A stretch of 64,000 nt of DNA from Callipepla californica brunnescens (lineage: Eukaryota > Chordata > Aves > Galliformes > Odontophoridae), in contig JALIRH010000003.1 in the NCBI GenBank assembly GCA_023055505.1, forward strand, positions 31,188,842-31,252,841, written 5' to 3'. Below are positions 10,401-24,300 of this stretch, piece by piece. The notes under the pieces are model-generated. The model saw nothing but the letters and a program-made list of their open reading frames with translations, searched no databases and was not told the origin of the DNA. Made by a program: the position numbers and the translations under genes. Numbering within the stretch: position 1 is the first letter of the stretch; each line of letters opens with the position of its first letter.

Positions 10401-12752
10401 GCTAGTTGAAACAGGCCAGTGTTGAAGTAATGAAGACATAGTAAAGTGAGAAAATTCTGCTGTGCATATTGCTAAAACTGACCTGAGCTGGGAAAAGTAT
10501 CCATTCTTTCTCATGCAAACTGGGTCTCACTCTAGTGGAACGCTAAATATTGCAAACCTAGCTTTAGCACCACTGTGTCTAACTCCTTGAGTACTGTTGC
10601 TTCCACTGCACACAGCATGGCAAGCTGCTCAACCTGCTTTGCAGAACAGCGAAGAAGAGCGAAGAGCCAGCACTTTTTCAACATGGGCCAGTCCTGAGGA
10701 AGTCAAGCTCAGTTGCTAGCCCCACTCACAAGCATAGCACAAGGCATTCCACTTGAGGTAGCACAGTGCAAGGACCCCATAAACATCTCCCAAATTCTGT
10801 TTCCCAGGGGACTTGTATTCTGTGTGCTTCTTGGAAACAGACCAACGTTGGGGTTCATGAGCAGCCAAACAAATGTCATCTTTAGGGCACAGAGCACATT
10901 CCCCACTACTCCTCAGCAAGCTGTCAGCTCTGTAGGGTAAGAAAGCAGCAGCAGCAGGGTGCCAGCAGGGCTGCAGGGAAGTATTGGAATTAGTGCTGCT
11001 GCAAGCAGGCAGAAGGGTGGTACTGAAGTCTGGTGATGATCCTTGGGGACTAAATCAAAGACTATCACAGACTACAGCCCTGAGGAGTTTTCCAGGGAAC
11101 CAATGGTGATCCTTTGGGAAGGAGCACAGAGAAAGACAAAGCACCCTGACGGAAGCGAAGTCTTCTTGCAGAACAAGTGAGCAAAGGTCGGCATGGAAGA
11201 CATAAATTTCTTGGAACTCTTTTCTTTTAAATATCACTCCTACCTTATTCAGCCCAGACCTATGGAATAAGCAGCAGTACTCCCATCACCTCCAGTTGGA
11301 ACAAAATCAAGCCCAGGACATAGATAACTTTTTAAATCTCAAATGACACCAGAATGCCAATTTACTGCATAGCGTAGATTTCTTTTAAATGTCTATATGT
11401 GCATTTTACCTGAAGCCAAACCTCAAGAGATACTGTGACCAACAGACTCCACAGAACAGCTGCCTGTGCTCTGCTGCAGGGTTCCAGTGCATATGCAGGG
11501 GAAGAGAGACTATTAGGAAACAATCTTTAGTAAAGTAAGGAATTCTATAAAAAAAAATAAAAATCTAGAATAAGTTTTGCCCTCCATAGAGACAGGAACT
11601 TCTGTTCCACCCCATTCATGAATCAAATTACTGGTATTAATACTTATTGTAATAGTATTTTAATATTTTATTGGATTTACATTCACAACTGCTCTACAAT
11701 GAGCTGAAACATGTTTTCCCTATTTTACAAATAGAAATAGCTACAGCACAGAAGTAAGGGACATACTCAAGGTGACAGGAGATTCTCAATGCAGCCAAGA
11801 GCATTCAGGTCTCCCATGTCTCGCTCTGCTTCCCTCTTATTCAGGCTGCAGTGCCAGGCACTGTGCATAGGATCATGCAAGGTATGGAAAGCTGTCTCCT
11901 TTTTTTTTTTTTTTTTTTTTTTTAAGGTATGTTGTTTTTGTTACCTAAAATAGCTTTTTTGTGTGCATGTATTTCTATCATAGTGCAGCTGCCAATCTCA
12001 TGCAACACTGTGCCAGCTTCACATCTGGAGGCTCTAGACTCTGAAGATCAGCCAGCACTGATGAACCCCAAGGTGATGTAAAGCCAGCATTTGTTCCTTC
12101 TGCAACAGTGCCCAAATGTTACACCAGCCTGACCGCGGGTTTTCATTACTATACAGGCTCAGCTGGAGCAATTTGCCAAGTCCGAGAGCAGTAACAGTAA
12201 GATGTTCCAAAGGATAGAATTACTTTTGAAACAAGGACTAAAAGAAAAACAGAGAAGGAAGAGATAAATTAGACAAACTTGTAAGAAACAAAACAGAGTG
12301 TACTGTCTGAGTCTGAAACAAGTTGACATAAGATTTGAATAGTGATATTCCTATTTATAATTTATGGTACATTAGCGTATGTGGGGTAAATTATTACTGA
12401 CACTGAAGCACAAAAATTAGATCCACCAGGCTCTAGAAGCAAGAAAACTACTATCTGGAAACACCCTCCTAAATTAACAAGTCATTGAAACCACTTTAGC
12501 ATAGAAAACAGGTCAATATCTACTCCAAATTTGTTGAGCAGATGATGCTTTGAAATGACCACATCCGATTCTTCTAAAAGTGATTCACAGATATGCTTTA
12601 GAAGCAGTGCTTCAATAGAGAAAGAAAGGAAGCTGCGTACTTAAATGTATTCCAAAAAAAACCTGTCACACTCAAATTTAGCTTCAGCTTCTTTTTTTTT
12701 CGTCATCTGGCAGAAATGGGAACCTATGGTGGGTACAATCATCTCATGTAGC
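7500..12752. other. Noncoding stretch, no gene recognised
   Basis: AT-rich sequence with scattered short open frames of under 100 codons, none recognisable. A pure poly(T) tract of 24 bases runs from 11900 to 11923. It could be the tail of an unrecognised minus-strand retroposed sequence or a simple homopolymer. Around 11640-11690 there is a short very AT-rich patch. Nothing else stands out. Confidence 0.5.
11900..11923. repeat. Poly(T) homopolymer tract
   Basis: Uninterrupted run of 24 T residues. No recognisable retroposon body adjoins it on either side, so its origin is unclear. It is probably length-polymorphic. Confidence 0.9.
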
Positions 12753-12845
12753 TGAATCATAGAAACATAGAATGGCCTGAGTTGAAAAAGGACCTCAAAG
12801 ATCATCTAGTTTCAACCCCACTGCTGTGAGAAGGGTTGCCAACCA
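12753..12845 (-). mobile_element. CR1 LINE tail, minus strand
   Basis: The plus strand reads gaatcatagaaacatagaat, then a GTTGAAAAAGGACCTCAAAG-type stretch, then ATCATCTAGTTTCAACCCC. This is the reverse complement of the CR1 3' terminus, with its tandem ATTCTATG octamers followed by the conserved 3' UTR. Only about 90 bp are retained, so it is a severely 5'-truncated insertion. No coding part remains. Confidence 0.9.
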
Positions 12846-13461
12846 AGTTGTCCAAAAAAGAAAAAGGAAAGTTGAAAAAAAATCAGGCACTGTATTTTGG
12901 CAGATAAAATATTCCAAGGTAAGGTAGCAGATGACTCTGGTATCTGGACATCTGTTATGCTGCATGTGATGGTTCCTCCAGTTACAAAAAAATTATTTTC
13001 AAGGAACTCTCAAAGAAGTTAAGCCCTTTGGCATTTCCAACTGTGTATCTTCAAGTTTTCCCAGATGAATACTCTTTTGCCAGGAGGCCGCAAGGAGTGG
13101 AGAAGGTAGATGTGAGATATTTTCTAAAATAAACCACACAACTGGCATTCTGGAAAGAGGGAGAGATATCACAAAAACAAAAACCTGAAAATCAAGGATA
13201 TAAAATTATCAAAATTTGCTAGCTCAGCAGCTCTCAGCATGAAGGAATGTATGTTCCTGCTAAGTTAATTTATACTAGGACTACTAGCTTATCACTGTTT
13301 TATGTTACTTCATGTAGATTAATAAACCACAGTCTACAGAGGATCTTTTTAAAAAAACAATCAGTGTAGACGTGTTTGTGTCTGTGTCTGCATGTGCGTA
13401 TGTATGTGTGTTGCTAACTCTGATTTGAAAGATGCAAAAGGAGAGATCGACTAATTAACAC
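12846..13461. other. Short spacer between two CR1 fragments
   Basis: AT-rich sequence with a degenerate TG-rich stretch at 13372-13412. No gene, RNA or further repeat recognised. Confidence 0.5.
13372..13412. repeat. Degenerate TG-rich microsatellite
   Basis: An interrupted run of TG-type dinucleotides (TGTG, TCTG, TATG variants) about 40 bp long, just before the CR1 copy. It could be an old decayed (TG)n. Confidence 0.6.
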
Positions 13462-13945
13462 AAAACAGAACAGAATATTCCAAGTTGGAAGGGACCCATT
13501 AGAATCACTGAGCTTAACACCTGGCTCCGTGCAGCACCACTCAAAATTCAAACCCTATGTCTGATAACACTGTTCAAATTCCAGCACTCAGAGCCGTGCC
13601 CACTGCCCTGTGCTGCCTGTTCCACGCCCACCGCCCTGCGATGCAGACCCTGTCCCTAACCCGCAGCTGCCCCTGCCCTGGCACAGCTCCATGCCGTTCC
13701 CTCGGGCCCTGTCGCTGTCACACAGAGCAGAGCTCAGCGCTGCCCCTCCGCTCCCTGTGAGAGCTGCAGCTGCCATCAGGGCTGAACAAACCAAGGTACC
13801 TCAGCTGCTCCTCCTACCCTTCACTATCTTCATGGCCTTCCTCTGGATGCTCTCTCATAGTTTTATGTCCTTCTCATATTGTGGTGCCCAAACCTGCGCT
13901 GAGTGCTTGAAATAAGGCCACACAAGTGCAATAAAGAATACAGAT
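13462..13945 (-). mobile_element. CR1 LINE fragment, about 480 bp, minus strand
   Basis: Reverse complement of the CR1 3' portion. From the left it reads AGAATATTCCAAGTTGGAAG and GGACCCATTAGAATCA (3' UTR). It continues with ACTGCCCTGTGCTGCCTGTT and CCATGCCGTTCCCTCGGGCC, then CTGAACAAACCAAGGTACCT and TTGTGGTGCCCAAACCTGCG (end of the reverse transcriptase frame). Small internal deletions are evident against the consensus I remember. The element is 5'-truncated, and stop codons and gaps rule out function. A 101-codon plus-strand frame at 13610-13915 is only the antisense of this element. Confidence 0.93.
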
Positions 13946-16900
13946 GCCATTTATAAACCTGTGACACAGGAGTTAGAAAGGATAGCGTGTATGAGAGAAC
14001 TCTTGCTAAAGTGCATGTGACAGAGAACTGAGCACAAGGCATCCTCTCCCACACTGCTTTTGAGGCATCGTCTATCTGCTCTCCTTAGCTACACATGGGG
14101 AAGACTGCCAGTCCAGCAAGCACCACTCGAAGCCCTCTACTCCTCAAAGAAAGACACAAAAGGGATACTAAGACCAATGGTTGGCACCATGAGAAAAATT
14201 AAACCATCCCAGTCTGACAAAGAAGATGAGGAAAGCATTACTAAAATGGTTGGGAATGCTCGAAGTGAAGAAACTGTTATCAGTGTAAGACCTGATTCTC
14301 CTGTTATGCTGGTTTTACGATAGTATAACTGCTGACTATGAAAGATTCACTTCTGATTCAGAGTGAACTAAGCACTTTGTGAACATAGTGATGAGCATCA
14401 TGAGAAGGTCTTGCTTGCTTGCTGCTGATACTGGTACACCTCTGTATATCTGAGTCATGAACTGGCATGACAGCCAGGGCTTGAGAATCCTTGACTCTTC
14501 CTCACCCACTCTTCTGACCAGGTAAGTCAAGCCTGCACTCCGCCTGCTCTCTACAAGAAGACTAGTTAAGCTACTTTTGAGAACATACATGATCAAAGTG
14601 CACTTTACTCTCTGCAACCCAGAAACAAGACCATGGCGAGTGAGGTCCTTCATCTGGCTCTGTGCTCTCGGTGCCCTCCTTGTACCAGCACTGGTGTTGG
14701 CCAGGCCCATTCAAATGATCCAGCAGATCACAGATTCAAGTGAGGTACTTTTCAGATGGATCTGTTTTCACATACGATTCATCTTGAATTATATCAGCAT
14801 TCATTTTACTGCAGAAGAGGTGGCAGCAGGAACAAGTGTTCAAGAAGGGTTGGGACAGGGAATATAATCAGCTTTTCAAGTGCCGGAACAATTTTATGCC
14901 AGAATAAAGCAACCCCAGCAACCATGTAAGTGAGAAGCTTAGTAAAACACGTTCTTTTTTTAATTTCATCAGTTATTTTGAGAGAATTTCTGTGGCTATA
15001 ATTTTACTGATATCTTAGAGATGTTGACAAATTCTGCCCAGTTTGGAAATGCCACAGCAAGGGCTCTTCCTCTGCTTGCTTCCAGGGCAACTGCTTGTCT
15101 TAAGCAGCAATAATATCTAGTCATAACCATGCCATACAAGTAGTAGAAGTGATAATGAACAACGTGCTACTCTTTTAACTACCCTTTTCTGGTTCTGTTT
15201 GATAGGCTGTAAATTTAAAGAGCTAGTCAGGCAGAAGGTGCCATGGCCAAATTATATTTTAAAGTAGAATTTCCTCCAGGATTATAATATGAACTATTCT
15301 AGTACTCTGTGTCTCTCCACCAACACTATCACATTAAAAACACCTCTGGCAAATGCAGCTTCAACTGATAATTAGCACACACTGAATGTGTGATTTATAA
15401 AGATGACCAAGTTTTTCATTTCTGATTTAAAAAGCAAGAAACTCTATGGGTTTTTTGCATTGCAGGCACATCCTGTGGCAAACAAAAAGATTTCCAAGAG
15501 TCGGCTCTTATCTAGAGGACATGAACTGGAAAGTTTAATAGCACCAATATGTAGGTGACAGTGTCACTGTAATGACTGTGCTACAAGTCAGAGGCCTTCA
15601 TAAAAGAGTGTCAAAACTGCAGGAATCAAGGCTAGGAGATTTTCTTCATTTATGAAAACCATTCTGTAGCAAGTATTCAGTTAGCTGAAATATGCAACTA
15701 TATTTAAGATCATAATCAAAGCTGGCCTCTCTTCATAACAACAAAACTATCATGTCAGCGTAATCAGAATAGAAATAAAGGGAGTAAATATAGGTTAATT
15801 GTCTCCAGTGATGGAATTTCACATACTGTGAGACACCTGTTGCCGCAGAGAGAAGGATCTTTCTCACAAGAAATTTACAGTGTTTAAGGTAAAGCTCTCT
15901 GGAGACCAGCATTTTTTGTAATAAGTAGATAAATACAACAGAACCAGAGGTTTCAAAAGTGGAACATTCACAAATCTGTAAAATGCAATCCTATTGAAAC
16001 TGAGTTTTAATTCTAAAATAGGTCTCTTTTTTTTTCCCCTTCTTTTCCCATTTTAATGCGTGTTATTCTTATTCACCCTGACCAGACGGCTTTGGATTTC
16101 ATGATGCTCATGTAAAATTTTGCAAATGATCAAAAAAACACCAAAATTTAAAAAAACATTTTCACGCAGCAGTAAAATTCAGTAAATTTAAGATTCATAT
16201 GCTTCTGCCTGTCTTCATCAGGTCTTTCACTAAGAAGTTTGAGTTTTTCATAAGACAAGAAAGAAATACTGTCAAGCTAGAACTAGCAGGTAGAAACAAG
16301 GATCCTATCCCAACATGAAGCACTACTGTTAGCAACACAACTAAGTACTTAAGATTTTCTGCTCTTCTCAAGGCAAAATTGACATGATGAACTTCAACAG
16401 ACTTTTTGTGTGATCACTTACCTTGATCTTTGATGAAGTGCTGATTTCTCTTTGGAATTCCCCTGCATTCATCATTTTCAACATTTCAAGAAATCAGAAT
16501 TCAAGACAATAGTAATTGAGGGGAAATAAATCATAGGGCAAATGGCAAGGTCAGACAAGATCAAAAAATGAAAGCAGAAAAAATATGAATAAGTTTCTAC
16601 ACTCTACAAACAGCTGCTGAGAGTAGAGAAGGGAGCTACCTTAAGTTCCCCTCTTAATTCTACTCACTGGGGTGGCAAGCTGAAACGGCATCACAACGAC
16701 AGCTCATGGTCATGGAGTTGTTATACAAATTCCCCTCCCCATCACTGTGCATGGAGAATGCTTGTGAAAAATTGCTCTGCAATTTAAGAACCTGATGGAC
16801 AACAAAGCCTTTCAAAATTTGACGGAATAACATTGTGGGGTAATTTGGTCAGACTGGAATCTAGGATGCATCAATCTTCATTCAAATCTCACCTTTACAA

Positions 16901-19900
16901 TTAAAGAAATCAATGTCAAGATCTTTGTTCTGAGTATTGCACTGTGTAAAAATAAATGCTGGAAAGAGTAGGTTCAGTTTCAAAACAAACAAACAGCCAT
17001 TGTCATGGATTTTCATAGAACAGTGAGTGGATATTCTGAATAGCCAGTGTACTCACATGTGGGATTTTCTATGGCTTTCACATTTCTCAGTGCTTCATAA
17101 GGGATAATCAATTTACCTTTACAAAACCAAGTGATGTAGCCTGGTTGCCTTCAGGCTGAGTTTTTAACCTATCCCCTTATAGCAACTTGTACCTTCCCTC
17201 TCCTTGGCTATCTTCTGCACCTCAGCTACTGCACAGTTTTAGCAGGATCTATTAGTTGTAAACAACTTAACCTTCTGTAAGACAGAACAGAGCTAATTCC
17301 CAAGTCACAGAGACTCTGAGCAACTTCCCCAAGATCAGAAAGTTCAGAAACAACATCTGTGGCAGAAGCAGGAGTTATCTCACCTTTCCTGGATCTCAGT
17401 CCAGGATTTCAACTTCAGAATTTTTTATCCTGGTAAAGAGTCAGTGAGGTAGCAAAGTATCTCTTTATGTAAGAGAGTTTATAAGACAGTTTGCCAGGTG
17501 CTGGCTTTACCCACACCACATAGCTGAAGGAGAAGAGTGTGGACAGCCACATAGACTAAGCATTTTTAGCCTGGTGCCAAAGCTTCAAAGCAATAAACTC
17601 AATATATTGTTTACTGTCACAGGCCTATATGACACCTTACTTTAAATAACTTCGTGGCACCAACCCAATACAGAGTAGGTAAGTATGCAAAAGTAGGTAA
17701 AACAAAAAAGATATAATTGCATCAGTGCTCACTGGCACTACCAAATGCCAGCATAAGAGGACAAGGGAGCAATAACACAAACTGATCATCACAACAGTGA
17801 TCCAGGATGGAGCACAGAAGCTTGTGCTGTGCAGCCAATGTCACAGCTGTTCTGTGAATAAGTAAAAAATTACAGTATCACAGAGCAGGAAGTGTAAGCT
17901 AAGTTCTACTCATCAGAAAAATAACTAAGGAATTGAAAGAAAGGAAAAAAAAAGTCGAGACAAAGCAAAGCCAGTCAGTGACAAAGCTAGTCTGTTTCTT
18001 AGCAGAACTACATGCAACGATAGTCAGGCATGAGCAATGCAAAACACCATTCATTTCTTGAAAAATCATTTGAAAGCGAACAAATGTTCTTTAATCCACA
18101 GAGTTTCAGCTTCCATAATTTCTGTATCTGAAATATACAATTGATCTGCACTAGAGTAAGCAGTTAACACTGTGTCTTCCTCATAAAAGGCTGTTTTAAG
18201 GCTCCCTCTATGTAGAATCAAAAATCTGATAACTAATCTTGAGTTCACCAGCTTCAATGTATTCCCTGCTGATGGTCATGCACTGATTTCATATGTTATT
18301 TTTAAGTTTCTGCCCTCTTTCATTCCTTCAAAACATGTAGAAGAGAAATCATCAGCGGAAAAAAAATCTTTATCTAACTCATTTGTTACAAATTATTGCT
18401 ACCCAAGTGGATAGTAATAGTTAAATTAGTGTGAGATTCATTGACCACAACAACATTACAATTTCTATACCAGCTGCAATGCAGCTCTATCTTTTGAGAC
18501 AGTATAAAATACACTTTCCAAATCTACACGGCATTTAACATTTCCTGCCTCAGTTCACATATTTGACCTACACTGTTGTGACCTGAAGGGTTGCAGTTCA
18601 AGACTGATCATGGATTTAATGTATCCATTCCCAAAGACCTTTGCTACAATCAGGATTCTGTTCTCTTTAGTGCCTTTAAACATATTTAAAAAAAAATGTA
18701 TTGAGAAAAGCCTGAAGTTGAAGATGAGTGGGCACCACCATCAAGCTTGTTCTAACGAGGGAACTGGGAAGCGTACCAACAGTTCATGTTAAGTTTGAAA
18801 CATCGTTCTCCTTGGCAAAACAGGAAGTGGTAGAAAATCTGCCAGCTCTTCTAAGCAATCTTATGGGCTTCCTCAGGAACAGAACTTTACATTCCAAATC
18901 TACTCACTGAGTAGAAAATTCCTATGTATAAAAAAGATAAAAGAAAATATTTCCTCACTCCAGAATTGTTTATTTAATTTCTTATGAAGAATGCCACGGC
19001 AAAATAATCGTAGCTGTAAATAAAATGTTTTTTTAGTGTAAAATACAAGAATCTCTTAAAAGGAAAATATTTAGATGGAAAGAGAAACAGAGGTAAAGAA
19101 ACAGACTATAATCTGTCAGCTGCCCCTGGGCATGGTCAAGGTGTTCAGTAAGACAGGCAAGTACATCAGCACCAAGATTAACTCTTTTTAAAGAGGTGGA
19201 AAGTCTAGCCAGTACAAAGAAGACTGTGCACAAAAAGACTGCTCTTTTTCAGGCACTTTTCCTTGGATGCTAATAGCATCGAGTATCTCTGCAGTCCATA
19301 CTCACTGGGCAATAAGGCAAGCAGTTGATTTTCCTGTACTTAATTTTGCTTGTCTATGTAGCTTGATTTATATACAGAGGAAACAAGAAGACCATTAAGG
19401 ATGAAAGTAATTGAACAAAGGGCAGTGGAGAGGAATGATGTAAACTCACCTGACAGTGATTTCTCTCCTTACAGTCCTTACCCCTTGTATGAGATTTATG
19501 GGCTTGAAGAAATCATAAAACTAACGGTGTGAGCGAAGAGTCTACTGGAAAGAAAAGGAGGAAAATTTGGATCTTTATTTTAGCCTTAACACCCAAAGGG
19601 TATGGGAAAAATTGTACTTTGCCTTATTATGTATTTTCAAAGGGATTTGCATTATTGCCTAATTCATCCTCATAACTACCCTCAGAGAAAATAATAATCC
19701 TGTAATACAGTTACAACAAAGGCTTTGGATGATTGGTCTCAACAGCTTATTCATAACAGTAGATAAAATTACTATCTACTTATTGCCTGTAACAATTTAA
19801 AATCACACCATCAATGATGCAATATTTTATACATGTGAGTGTTTGATTGGGTTGGGGTCTGAGTACTTTGTCCAGCTGCTTCTCTGTAGTCAGTGAAGAA

Positions 19901-21284
19901 ACAGATTTTTATAAGTGTATCCGTGATTAATTTTCCCACCAGGAGAAACTCTCATGAGAAGGCCTAGAACAATCATATCTGTATTCTTCTCAAAATCATT
20001 TCAGACCCTACTTACACATCTAGTCATCCATCCTACAGTTTTCCTTTGGCTTCTATGCCATTAAAGATCCCCAAAGTTGAGCCTGACATTGGGAATGTGT
20101 ACTCAACCACTCCTTTAGCAGCTGTGACTGCTGACAGCAGTTGCCAAAACCAAGCACATTCCTCGGGCTCAGCCAGGAATTCTGCAACTGCAAGAAAACT
20201 CACTAAAATATTTAGGAGCAGAACTGGTGTGGAAGCCAGTGAAGTGCAGCATCACTAGCATGGAGCTATATTCTTCTGTACCAAAGATATGACTACGTTA
20301 CAAAATAAATGAACGAATAAATAAATTAAAAGGCAGTTTTACTCCTGTGTTACTTATTCCTACTTAAATTCAGAGAATTTAGAAAAGTGTCTGTCTTGAA
20401 GATTTTTTGTCCAGGGAATTTAAATTGCTCAATGCAGTCATACAGCATACTTTTCTTCTGAAATATGATTCATTCCCCAGGTGATATAACACTTAGTCTA
20501 GAGCTGAATGAAAACTAGAACCCATCCTTTGGGGGCTTAGTGCTACATTTAAAATACACGTTTCTCAACTTGGAAGCTGAAACTCCAGTTGTTCAAAGAC
20601 TTCTACTGCATGCTTTGTATCTGCCTCCAGAGATGACAAGTGCATATTGCCAAGTGTGGGTATGAATCTTGTCAGGTTGAGTTTTAGATACTAAATGTAT
20701 CAAGGTTCTGGGCATTCGGGCCCCAAACTATCAATCAGCACAACTATTTCTGTCAACTACTCTTTGCAAAAAAAAGCAATAATAAACAAGTCAATACCAA
20801 AAAGTCTGTGATTTGAAGTGTAGAATGATTTTCTGTGTAGTCAGACAGCAGCATATAGCCCATTCTTTATACAAAATATTTTCCTTTTGCAATAGAAAAA
20901 CAGAACCACATGAAAATCAGATGAACAAAATGATGATTTGCTAGCAAAATGGACCATGCACAACAGTGTTTATTTCCCAGAGGGAAGTACTCTGCAAGAG
21001 AATTGTATCAAGTACACACATATCAAAAAATACTCTCTGCAATTCTGTCTGTATTCATTGAGATGACAATTTTATTCTGTACCCTGATGAGTGCTTTCTG
21101 CCATAGCTAAAACAAGTTTGCTAAGGTGAAGGCATGAACTTCAAAGACTACTTAATTTTTCTCCTGCTTTGGCAGGTATATCAGCTTGCATCCTGCCAAT
21201 TTTAACATAACTCAGCAGTTTCATTATGTGCAAAGTATATGATAATATGCAGGTGCATAACTACGTAGCTGCTGAATGTGTTCT
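13946..21284. other. AT-rich noncoding stretch, no gene recognised
   Basis: More than 7 kb with almost no open frame above 90 codons on either strand, apart from 14336-14710 (minus) and 14577-14867 (plus). Neither of those encodes anything recognisable. There are short A/T homopolymers (for example near 16028) and an AAAC-type patch near 16985. It is consistent with intergenic DNA or a long intron. No RNA gene or mobile element recognised. Confidence 0.55.
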
Positions 21285-21324
21285 AAAAAAAAAAAAAAAA
21301 AAAAGAAAGAAAGAAAAAAGGAAG
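21285..21324. repeat. Poly(A) plus (GAAA)n tract
   Basis: About 20 A residues followed by GAAA units and a short A/G-rich tail. There is no clear retrogene body upstream, so this is annotated only as simple sequence. Confidence 0.85.
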
Positions 21325-24300
21325 GTCAAATGCAGGTATGGGAATTTCCTTTAAACCTATATAAGGCATCAGCCATATGGAGTCTTTGCTGAGAATTTTA
21401 TGCTATTTCAGATTTTCCCTCAAGTCTAAAAAAGTCCACGGAGAACAGGAAACACCATGTTCTTTTTGTGCTTGGTGTGATGTTACTGGCAATTCACTGA
21501 ATTCGGACCAATTTGTCAGTTGTGTCTATTTGAACAACTACTCCCTTGTTCTAAATCTGGGGTTGACGCTCTCTGCAGACGTTAAGTACCCTGAGCTGCC
21601 CTTTCCACCCTCACAGCTATCAGAGGTATGATTCAGCAGACCTTAAGACAACTGGATTAAACTGAGCTGGGTCATCTTAAGAGACTTAGTAGAGAATTCA
21701 GCAGTTCTAGAGAAAGAGCTGTCTAATTGGGATACATGAGAGGAAATCACTTCTTTGACTTCAAAGATAACTACTAGCTAGCTCAGAGAGTAGCTCTTCC
21801 CTAGCATGAGTTACCTATCAATTCTCCTGTTATAATGCAAGTTGAGATTGATCTCATGGAAAATGGAATTTACTTTCCCATAGACAAATGTGGAATGATG
21901 TAGAATCAAGGATTGTAAGAACGAGTATCCAATTGATATGAACAATGGCAAACAAGGCTATATCCAGACAAAGTAAATAAAAACAAACTAACAAAGGTCA
22001 GATAAATCTCATTTTACTGCAAAATGTTTCTCCTTCCCTTTTTGTCAAGACGATTCTTCATTATGACTTCCAGGCTCTACTTCAGTTTTCAAAAAAGCTG
22101 AAGGTTTCATAAGCGTCAGATGTGCATTTGCCCAGTAATCCTCAGAATCAGCAAGAAACGGTCAGGACAGAAAGTGGCACTGAGCTTGCAAAGTACAGAA
22201 ATGTTCTGGTGACACCAGAGGTCAAACCAAGAACAGAGAAGTGATGGTGTCTCTGTTTAAGAGCAAGGCAAAATCATTGCATTACATACACAGATAACCT
22301 GTGCTTAACAACTATGCTCGTGAATGAAAGTAAGGTTCCAAATAGAGTTCTCTTCTAAGCTGCTATCAATAGTTACTTCATTTTTTAATTTTTCCTTTTT
22401 AACATGTACTTCGAATCTCAGGAACTTTATGCATAAGAGCATTCTGTAAGAAATAAGCAAAGGCAATGAAAGGTTTATTCCAGGAGACCAGTGTCAGCTT
22501 TAGAACCCATAAAACAAATGTTGATTTTTTTTTTTTTTATTTTTTTAATATAAATATCCAGTGACTCTGTTAGGGCAAATACCATTCAGAATGAATGCCA
22601 AAGACAACGAGGGTAAGCACAATAGGCACATATTTCACAGAAAGAAAAAGAAGAGGTGAGTCAGGGAAATAGTTAACCATCAACAGCCCAGCTGCTATAT
22701 GACAGTGGAGATGCTTCTCAAGCAAAAAGGAAATCTGACAGGTAATAAGAAAAATGAGGGCTATCAGGCAACAAAAGAATTACTACACACTTTATATTTC
22801 ATATAAAATTGTCTTTCAGAAATGATCTCTTTCTCTTATTATCACAGAAACTCATGGACTTGAGTAGAAGTCTGGCCTCAAAGAACCAAACAGCTGTTGT
22901 GCAAAAACTTCCAGTTTTCTCTACCCAAAGATACAGATGCCTTTCCCACTTGTATATGCATTTAATTTCCCTGGATATCCAGATGAAACTCCAGGCATAG
23001 CAACTATTTCTGCAGTGTTTGTTTCCTAAGGTCATTCTTTAAAAACCATCTTTCTTTTCCTCTCCATTTCTCATGGTTTGCCTACAGGGAATCTGAGAGC
23101 AAGGCATGGACATCTGTACATACTGTAAGTGTGGCAAGAGCTTCTGCTGCAGGAGTAGGCAATGAGAAAATAAATAAATAAAGCCAACTCAGAAAATATC
23201 CAACTTACTGAGCCAGCAAGAACTTCCAGAGAGGGACAGACACATTTCTCTTTGTTTGCACAAATCCGTACCCCAAGTAGTGCTGCCAGGATAGGATGGC
23301 TTTGTTCCAGACTTACATCACCATAAAACAAAAGGGAATTCTAGTGTCCAAAAAAAGACTAAAAGTGAAGGAAGCCTGAGGCTTATGCAATGTGCTGAAT
23401 TAATACTGCACTTTAGAGGCATCATACCAAAGCGTACCAATAATAATAAGCCATCAATGGGGAACAGTCATCAATTTAAAGCTTTTAAGGCCTCAAACTG
23501 GATGGCTTACTGGTGTAAATTACCACAGCTCCTTTCAGTTCAGTGAAATTACACATGGGTTTGCCACCTTGCAGGTCTAGCTTCTTTTTGCAGTATTACC
23601 AATTCTTAAATGAAAGTAGTGAAATCAGGCAAATTACTGAGGGTAAGTGAGCTCCATAATGCTCAGGTCCCTGCATTCAGTTTTCAGCAGCTCTTACAAA
23701 TTTCCTTGCAGCCTGGCTGGCAAGAATCAGCACGTAAGTCTCCTGAGAACAAGCTTGCTCTAGACACTGCAGTAATTTCCATTGTGTATTAGTGCGAACC
23801 TCTGGATGCAGAGACACAGACTTTTATTATACCCCAAAGGAGGCAAACATGCACAGACACCAGCATTCAGCCTCCAAGCTTCTGTATGCTGAGTAATTTG
23901 GACACAGATCACTTACTGTCACCCACAGCTCTGGCACCATAGGACATCAAACTACACTGAATCCTGCTGTTACAGGATGAAATGCACCCTCCCATGTCCT
24001 GCTGTTATTAAATAGTAAAATGAGAAAGGTAGGGGCCCCTCAGACAGGCATCTTTGCTCTCTCAGCTTTGCTCAACCCACGGCCCTCTCTACTACAAAAG
24101 GTACCTGGAAACTAAAGACAGTCAAAGCCCTACTCATTTTAAGTGAGGAAGAAGTAAAGATCTGCAGATAATCCTCAGCATACACTCAGGCAGACATGGG
24201 GGACTACTTAGGGGACAAGTCCTGACCATCCAAATTGCTTCCAAAGAGCAACTTGCAAGCTACTAATGGCCAATGGAGCTTATAATGAGGTCGTGAAATA

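Noticed and set aside
13080..13100. Possible CTCF-like motif (GCCAGGAGGCCGC)
   Set aside because: It departs from the CTCF core at key positions; not supportable.
13557..13915. Plus-strand frames over the second minus-strand CR1 copy
   Set aside because: They are antisense to a truncated CR1 element.
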